Shown here: in pieces, positions 5,127-10,329 of the stretch
Layout of the letters: every line of letters begins with the position of its first letter
How positions within the stretch are numbered: position 1 is the first letter of the stretch
Assembly: GCA_030741175.1 (NCBI GenBank)
Contig: JASLVT010000030.1
Location: forward strand, 1-10,329
Source: Porticoccaceae bacterium
GTDB taxonomy: Bacteria; Pseudomonadota; Gammaproteobacteria; Pseudomonadales; Porticoccaceae
Direction: 5' to 3'
Length of the DNA: 10,329 nucleotides
The notes under the pieces: model-generated
What the model saw: the letters and a program-made list of their open reading frames with translations, nothing else
The model's database searches: none
Told to the model about the DNA's origin: nothing
Made by a program: the position numbers and the translations under genes

Positions 5127-6542
5127 GTTATCATAGGCTTTTGACAACTGCTCTAGCTGGCCTTCAAGATAATCTTTGGTGGTATCCATGCTCGCCATCA
5201 ACGTCTCCATCGCGGTAAATTGGGTGAGGTAGCGCTGATACACATTTTCCATCCTCGCCTCAAGCTTCACCAGCTCCTCTTTAAAATCGTCCAACTCCTC
5301 CTCGGCACTAGTTGTTCTGGTGGTCAATACGCCGGTGCTCTCGCTGAAGCCCTCAAGCGTAGTGGCAACATCCTGAGCCAAGCCCCTGTCGGCCGAGCCA
5401 TAGAGACTTTGATTGCTGGTATTGGCGGATAGCATCATCACCACATCATCGTAGCTAGAGCCAATAACGCTATCATAGAAGGTTTCATCAAAGGTAAGAT
5501 CCCCCGTTCTATCGATGCTTATACCCAGATCACGCAAGGCATTAATATCGCCAGAGGTGGTCGATGAATCGGCAAACACCGCAGAGCGAATTTGAGATCT
5601 TAGATGGCGCACCAACGAGGTATCGTCAGCCAGTGCACCACCCAACTCTGCCTCTGATCCCGCGGCAGTTAACTCAGCGAACATGGTATTGAGATCATTA
5701 TAAGTAGTGATCATGGTTTGCAGGTTGGTCTTTAAGGTGCTTTTGTCGCTGGTAATATTTAAGCGTACAGCTGAGCTCGTGGTCTCAGTCAATAAAAACG
5801 TCGCTCCTTCAATCACATCATTAATTTCATTGCTAGCGCGGGTCACAGTAAGGCCATCAAAGTTGATGGCTGCATCTTGCGCCGCCTGCAGCGTGTTACC
5901 GCTATCACCAAAACCGAGATCGGGCGATGAAGTCACGGTAAATGCGCCCTCACTGCCGGTCTCGCCGGAGAGAATAATGCGGTAGTTACTGCCATTGATC
6001 CCAGCATCTACCAATGAGGCGGTGACCCCCGTATTTGCAGCATTGATTGCAGAGACAACACCTGCCGGCGTCGGCGTCGACACCGTCACCGCCGTGGTCG
6101 TGGTTGAGCTATTGCCTACTGTAATAGAAATATCAAATGAGCTCGCATTTAAGCTCGCCGTTGTACTGGCGTACTCATCAGAGATCATACGCTGTTCTTG
6201 CGCCAGCCTGGTGACAGTTATGTCGTAAGCGCCAGTCTCTGCCGAGCCATCCACAGACGTTAAGCTAATCGCGCTGGTATCAGACGATGTACCCGTGCTC
6301 GTGGCCAACTCGTCAGCATCATTCAGATTTTCAAAGGCCTGCTGTAATAAACCGACCTGATAGGTGACCAAACCATAACCCGAGATCGATGCCTCAGTGG
6401 CATCAATACTATCTTGAATCGCCTCCTGCTTTGGCACTTTTTCCACATCGGTCAAATCCTTGGCCAGTTTGAACACATCCAAACCGGAGCCTACGCCCAA
6501 GGTGGTAAGTACCTGTGAAGAAACACTACTGGCATCGGCCAT
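5124..6542 (-). CDS. fliD: Flagellar filament cap protein FliD (HAP2)
   Basis: FliD forms the cap at the filament tip and guides folding and insertion of each exported flagellin. The 472-residue product has the FliD N-terminal signature GVGSGLDVFKLAKDLTDVEKVPK (16-38) and an early helix (40-75). A beta-rich middle includes TRLAQEQRM (111-119) and a Flagellin_IN module (about 136-205: VVSAINAANTGVTASLVD, then YRIILSGETG). The FliD C-terminal domain (about 225-400) includes ALRDLGISIDRTGDLTFDE. The terminal coiled coil (about 411-470) is acidic and ends AMETLMASMDTTKDYLEGQLEQLSKAY. Length is typical and there is no cysteine. The start at 6542 is supported by AGGA eight bases upstream. It is the last gene of flgK-flgL-fliD, 14 bases after flgL; no fliS or fliT chaperone gene follows, because the next gene is convergent flagellin 2. 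Confidence 0.95.
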   Translation of the reverse strand: MADASSVSSQVLTTLGVGSGLDVFKLAKDLTDVEKVPKQEAIQDSIDATEASISGYGLVTYQVGLLQQAFENLNDADELATSTGTSSDTSAISLTSVDGSAETGAYDITVTRLAQEQRMISDEYASTTASLNASSFDISITVGNSSTTTTAVTVSTPTPAGVVSAINAANTGVTASLVDAGINGSNYRIILSGETGSEGAFTVTSSPDLGFGDSGNTLQAAQDAAINFDGLTVTRASNEINDVIEGATFLLTETTSSAVRLNITSDKSTLKTNLQTMITTYNDLNTMFAELTAAGSEAELGGALADDTSLVRHLRSQIRSAVFADSSTTSGDINALRDLGISIDRTGDLTFDETFYDSVIGSSYDDVVMMLSANTSNQSLYGSADRGLAQDVATTLEGFSESTGVLTTRTTSAEEELDDFKEELVKLEARMENVYQRYLTQFTAMETLMASMDTTKDYLEGQLEQLSKAYDN

Positions 6543-6556
6543 CGGTCAATTCCTAA

Positions 6557-7483
6557 TCAACGAATATAGTTAAACAAACTCAATTGTGAAATTTTTGCAA
6601 AACTGCTCTGAGCCGCCTCAAGAGATAACAACTCTGCTGATAACTGGGTTACCGCAGTGGCATAATCGAGATCTTCAGCGTTAGATAACAGCGCTTTGTA
6701 ACGCAACTTAGCATCCGCCAACATATCGCGCTGAGAGTCCACAACACTTAGACGACTACCTACATCAGCCAATGACACAGAGACCGAGGCAGACAACTGA
6801 TCGACTTCGGCAAGACTGCGGTGAATACCGCCAGTATCATTATTTTTCAGCGCCGTACTAAAGTCCTCAACAACAGCAAAGAAGCCTACACGTTGAGCAG
6901 TACCGTCAGATTCCTGACGTATCAAACTTGAAAAAACTTCATTGCCCGGACGATTCATATTGAGTCGACGCTGCTCAGAGACATCGACAGCAACATAGTT
7001 ATCGTCACCCTGATAACTGATATTGCCCGCCTCATCAGGCGCAAAGGGAACGGTATGAACAGCGGAGCCGGCAAACACATAATTGCCACCCACATCTCTG
7101 GTATTGGCCAGCGCCAGTAAACCATCCCTTAACGTAGAAACCTCAATTGATAGAATCTCTCGATCGGCTGCCGACAGCGTATCGGAACTCGCTCGTACGG
7201 CAAGTTCACGGATACGTTGCAAAATATTGTCCGTGGCAGTCAGCGCAGATTCCTCTGCGGTTAGCCGGTCCTCCACACGATCAAGGCTGCTCTCATAGGT
7301 CTCCTGCCGATTGTAGGCGCTATTGAGACGCTGTATTAAACCCGCCTTATCGGGATCATCACTGGTCTGCATAATTTGCTTACCCGATGCCAGCTGAGCC
7401 TGCATTTCTGCAACCTTAGCCTGCTGGGTACTCATCTGAGTGACCGCGCGATCAAATATCTGTCCGGTTGAAATTTTCATCAT
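6557..7483 (-). CDS. flgL: Hook-filament junction protein FlgL (HAP3)
   Basis: FlgL forms the second ring of the junction between hook and filament, above FlgK, and is homologous to flagellin at both ends. The 308-residue product starts MMKISTGQIFDRAV; the second methionine may be the real start. It has the flagellin-like N-terminal helices with LASGKQIMQTSDDPDKAG (31-48) and LQRIRELAVRAS (88-99). A compact middle domain (about 130-200) contains YVFAGS and YQGDDNYVAVDVSEQRRLNMN. The C-terminal helix shows DLDYATAVTQLSAELLSLEAAQSSFAKIS and ends LSLFNYIR. Length is in the normal short range and there is no cysteine. Spacing to flgK is 8 bases, with an AAGGCGG ribosome binding site overlapping the flgK stop; fliD follows after 14 bases. 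This indicates one transcript read from beyond the right window edge. Confidence 0.95.
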   Translation of the reverse strand: MMKISTGQIFDRAVTQMSTQQAKVAEMQAQLASGKQIMQTSDDPDKAGLIQRLNSAYNRQETYESSLDRVEDRLTAEESALTATDNILQRIRELAVRASSDTLSAADREILSIEVSTLRDGLLALANTRDVGGNYVFAGSAVHTVPFAPDEAGNISYQGDDNYVAVDVSEQRRLNMNRPGNEVFSSLIRQESDGTAQRVGFFAVVEDFSTALKNNDTGGIHRSLAEVDQLSASVSVSLADVGSRLSVVDSQRDMLADAKLRYKALLSNAEDLDYATAVTQLSAELLSLEAAQSSFAKISQLSLFNYIR

Positions 7484-7491
7484 TAACCGCC

Positions 7492-10329
7492 TTAACGAAT
7501 GCCCAAGATAGAATCAAATATCTTTGATGACATTTGAATAATTTGTGCTGAAGCCTGATAGGCCTGCTGCAGACGAATAAGGTCCGCCGCTTCCTGATCC
7601 AAGCTGACGCCAGACACCTGATCTCTCGATTCAACTGCCTGATCGTAGACCACCTGCAACGCTTCCTGCGAAATTTTGCCCAGCGTGGCTTTATTGCCCA
7701 CTGTGCTAACCAAATCAATATAACCATCACTAATGGTGCGACCATTGGCCAGAACCGGCTTATCTTGCAGTGCAACCAGTAACAGCATATTGCCGTTATC
7801 ACCGATGCCGCCCTCATTGCCATCGACAACAAAACGATCACCAGTTTTAGGTGCGCTATCAAACGCTAGTGTCAGACTTTGGTAGTGAATGTCCTCTCCA
7901 GCGGTGTAGTTTCGTGTGGCGACCACTGTGCCGGTGGCTGTATCAGTGATGCTGTATTCTGTCTCAGAAATAAAATCAACGCTAAAGGGTGATTCCTCTG
8001 CAACATTGCCTGGCGTCGGCGCCGAGAAGCCCGCAGCAATATTGGCATTGCCCGAACCTGTCACAAAGACGGCGAGATCTTCGCTTGCAGCACCATCCAT
8101 ATAAACACCCGTGCGCAGACCCAATACCGCCAGATCTGCTGGCACGCCATCGGTACCAAAGGTAAAGCGAATTTTATCGCTGCTATCCAAATGTAGGCGA
8201 CCAGCATAGGTTTGATTTAGCTGACCCAACGCATTGGTTGTAGAGGATGCATCTGGATTGCTCAGAGTTATTGACTTCCCCTCATGACCGATGGCATTGC
8301 TGAGCACTAGATCTCCATCTCGATTGACATAAGAGACCACATTGGTGGTCGCAGACTCGGCATTAATTGCAACCGATAATGCATCAATGCTAGCAGCTCC
8401 AGCTATCAACACATTATTGATGCGCACCTGTTGAAGAAGATCTATATCCTCTTTCGACGCAGTAATAATATTGCTGGCAGTGGCGGTGACGCCAGTGCTG
8501 GCTGTCGCGCTGTTTAACCAGCTAGCCATGGTCGCCGCAGAACTTTCAGTGCCATCAGCGATAGTGAGCGCCGTCAGCGAATGCCCATTTAGCACTAGAC
8601 TATCGGCGGCAATCAGGTCGACTGTAACACCAGAGACATTTTCCTGTAGGCGTACGGGTGCTGTCTCTACTTGAGCATTTATATTGATGGTTTGTTCTTG
8701 CAACCCATCACCACTGGCATTGGGCACCCATTCCTGACGCTCAATACTAGTGGCTAAAAAGCCATAGGTGAGGTCCATGTCCATATAGGCATCGGTGCCA
8801 ACGGCATTAAGATAGGTACTGCTGTAGGTGCTATCAGCATTAAAGCCGCTGTCTCCAGATAGCATTGCTGTCTGCGTTGCGGCATCAATACTGTGACCAA
8901 GGATATGTACCCCTTCGCTATTCATCACCTGCAAACGCAGATTACTGTCATGCGGCACTTCCATCATCAAAGCAACATTGTCCGCACCGCGGGGAATTAT
9001 CACTGCGGGCTCAAGGTTATTTGCGCTGTATTCAACGCCGGCGGCGGTGCTGGAATTATTACCCAGACTCAGCATATCAGTGCCGTTGGCAAAGCCGGTA
9101 AACTGTGGTTCCTGATCATAGGATAGCGACACTTTCGATTCACTGATATTGGCGTCACTGGCAGTAACTCGCAACCGCTCTGCTGCCGCTATCGCCAGCG
9201 GGTCGGTTTGAATCAGTTTAAAACCAGCCGCTGGCCGCTCTACAGGTTCAATGTAAAAGGTGTCACCATCTTTAAGTCTACCGACTGAATTAAGCTGCAA
9301 TCCCGCATGGGCAAAACCCTCCAAATCTGGTTGAGCATAGGTGACTGCGCCAGTGCTACCATCCTCTATGCGCCAAACATTATCCTCTGCCATCCAGCGG
9401 ATTTGGAAAGGTGAAAATGAAAAGGCCTCAGGATCGATCACCTCAATCTCGATATCAATATCCGAGTTAACCGTGGGAGAGCTAACATCAAACACTGAAT
9501 CAATTTGAAATAACTCTGTACCGCGTTCGCCTCGCGCATCGAGGCCTGAGGTGTGAATTTGATTAACCTCTTTCACCACAGTTTGGGCGAGATAATCTAA
9601 GTTATCCATCGCTGGCCCAAGGGTCTGACTGCGGAAATTTATTAGCCCGCCCAACACACCACTGCTCACTGAACTAGAGGCGCGCGCATCTCCATAAGGG
9701 TCAACGATAATATCGACTCTACCTGGATCATTGTTATCGAAGTTAACGCCGAGATCTACTGACTCTTTGCCATCGACGATCAATGAGCCCGAACCACTGC
9801 CCAGACGCACGGCCACTTCACCACTGGCGGTTTCAGCCACATGGATCTTGCTGATTTCCGCTAATTCACGAAGAATTCGGTCCCGTTGATCAAGTAAGCC
9901 CGGAGGCTGTTTATCTATGGAAATCTTACCGCTTAACTGGGAATTAACCGCAACAAGTTGTGCAGACAAGGTGTTAATCGTGCTGACCTGTAGGTCAATA
10001 TTCGAGCGCGCTTCCTGTTCAATGGCACCGAGATGTCCGGACAGTTCACGAAACCGCGATGCCAGTGCGTCGGCATCGCGAACAAATAACTTGCGCTGAA
10101 TGGTTGATGCTGGATCAGTGCTTAAATCACTGGCCGTGGCAAAAAACTGGTCGAGGGCACTTGAGAGACCCGAAGTCTGAGAGCCCATAATATCAACAAT
10201 ACGATTGGCGTATTCGATCAAAGGCTGTTGCGTCGAAAGATCGCTACTACTGTTGCGCAAACTGCTTTCAGTAAATTCATCATAGGCGCGCGCAATACTT
10301 TGTAACCGCGCACCAGTACCGATAAACAC
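7492..10329 (-). CDS. flgK: Hook-filament junction protein FlgK (HAP1), N-terminus cut by window edge
   Basis: FlgK is the first junction protein on top of the hook. 945 codons are present; the frame is open to the edge, and the first residues VFIGTG-RLQSIARAYDEF correspond to family positions about 45-60, so the natural start is outside. Visible parts: the N-terminal helical core (to about 270, with GLLDQRDRILRELAEI and GVLGGLINFRSQTLGPAMDNLDYLA), a first beta region ending in DPLAIAAAERL (376-386), and a long variable insert (about 390-830). The C-terminal core has GDNGNMLLLVALQDKPVL (843-860) and VSGVSLDQEAADLIRLQQAYQASAQII (905-931), ending FDSILGIR. Total length would be close to 990 residues, against 547 in E. 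coli and about 680 in Pseudomonas. The insert carries two Flagellin_IN-like modules (about 575-625 and 635-692). There is no cysteine. flgL follows after 8 bases. Confidence 0.95.
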   Translation of the reverse strand: MFIGTGARLQSIARAYDEFTESSLRNSSSDLSTQQPLIEYANRIVDIMGSQTSGLSSALDQFFATASDLSTDPASTIQRKLFVRDADALASRFRELSGHLGAIEQEARSNIDLQVSTINTLSAQLVAVNSQLSGKISIDKQPPGLLDQRDRILRELAEISKIHVAETASGEVAVRLGSGSGSLIVDGKESVDLGVNFDNNDPGRVDIIVDPYGDARASSSVSSGVLGGLINFRSQTLGPAMDNLDYLAQTVVKEVNQIHTSGLDARGERGTELFQIDSVFDVSSPTVNSDIDIEIEVIDPEAFSFSPFQIRWMAEDNVWRIEDGSTGAVTYAQPDLEGFAHAGLQLNSVGRLKDGDTFYIEPVERPAAGFKLIQTDPLAIAAAERLRVTASDANISESKVSLSYDQEPQFTGFANGTDMLSLGNNSSTAAGVEYSANNLEPAVIIPRGADNVALMMEVPHDSNLRLQVMNSEGVHILGHSIDAATQTAMLSGDSGFNADSTYSSTYLNAVGTDAYMDMDLTYGFLATSIERQEWVPNASGDGLQEQTININAQVETAPVRLQENVSGVTVDLIAADSLVLNGHSLTALTIADGTESSAATMASWLNSATASTGVTATASNIITASKEDIDLLQQVRINNVLIAGAASIDALSVAINAESATTNVVSYVNRDGDLVLSNAIGHEGKSITLSNPDASSTTNALGQLNQTYAGRLHLDSSDKIRFTFGTDGVPADLAVLGLRTGVYMDGAASEDLAVFVTGSGNANIAAGFSAPTPGNVAEESPFSVDFISETEYSITDTATGTVVATRNYTAGEDIHYQSLTLAFDSAPKTGDRFVVDGNEGGIGDNGNMLLLVALQDKPVLANGRTISDGYIDLVSTVGNKATLGKISQEALQVVYDQAVESRDQVSGVSLDQEAADLIRLQQAYQASAQIIQMSSKIFDSILGIR

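Noticed and set aside
7452..7862. Minus-strand open frame of 136 codons across the flgK-flgL junction
   Set aside because: It overlaps both genes in another frame; the true frames show complete FlgK and FlgL terminal motifs, so this is a shadow.
10327..10329. GTG as the start of FlgK
   Set aside because: The conserved FlgK N-terminal helix normally precedes the VFIGTG motif by about 45 residues; the GTG is merely the valine codon at the window edge.

Overview
The window is a flagellar filament locus of a Gram-negative, probably marine, gammaproteobacterium. That assignment is inferred from the moderate base composition, the family signatures of flagellin, FlaG, FliD, FlgL and FlgK, and the coexistence of sigma-54-like and sigma-28-like flagellin promoters as in polar-flagellate Vibrio/Pseudomonas-type hierarchies. 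No genus can be named from the sequence alone.

Layout: (1) 1-1716, minus strand: two membrane genes of a TRAP transporter, dctQ followed by a dctM cut by the left window edge, joined by a one-base stop/start overlap; no dctP solute-binding gene lies directly upstream. (2) 1717-1939: divergent spacer with a good sigma-28-type promoter facing flaG. (3) 1940-2362, plus: flaG. (4) 2363-2779: a 417-base gap with a flaG terminator, a canonical GG-N10-GC sigma-54 promoter and an unusually long (about 185 nt) flagellin leader holding two interlocked inverted repeats. (5) 2780-3946 and 4205-5032, plus: two flagellin genes, 388 and 275 residues. The second has its own strong sigma-28 promoter. (6) 5033-5123: convergent spacer with one terminator per direction. 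(7) 5124-10329, minus: flgK (5' end cut by the right window edge), flgL and fliD, spaced 8 and 14 bases apart and evidently one operon.

Functionally, FlgK and FlgL form the hook-filament junction, FliD is the distal cap that folds each flagellin subunit, the two flagellins build the filament, and FlaG is a small filament-associated protein often linked to filament length. All the axial proteins and FlaG contain no cysteine. The promoters suggest an order of expression: flagellin 1 early (sigma-54 plus an activator), flagellin 2 and flaG late (sigma-28/FliA). The TRAP genes appear to be an unrelated neighbour marking the edge of the flagellar cluster.

No wholly new system is evident. The items most worth a second look are the pseudoknot-like dyads in the flagellin 1 leader, the very large FlgK, and the flgK-flgL-fliD gene order. 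No tRNA, rRNA, CRISPR array, insertion sequence or phage gene was seen.
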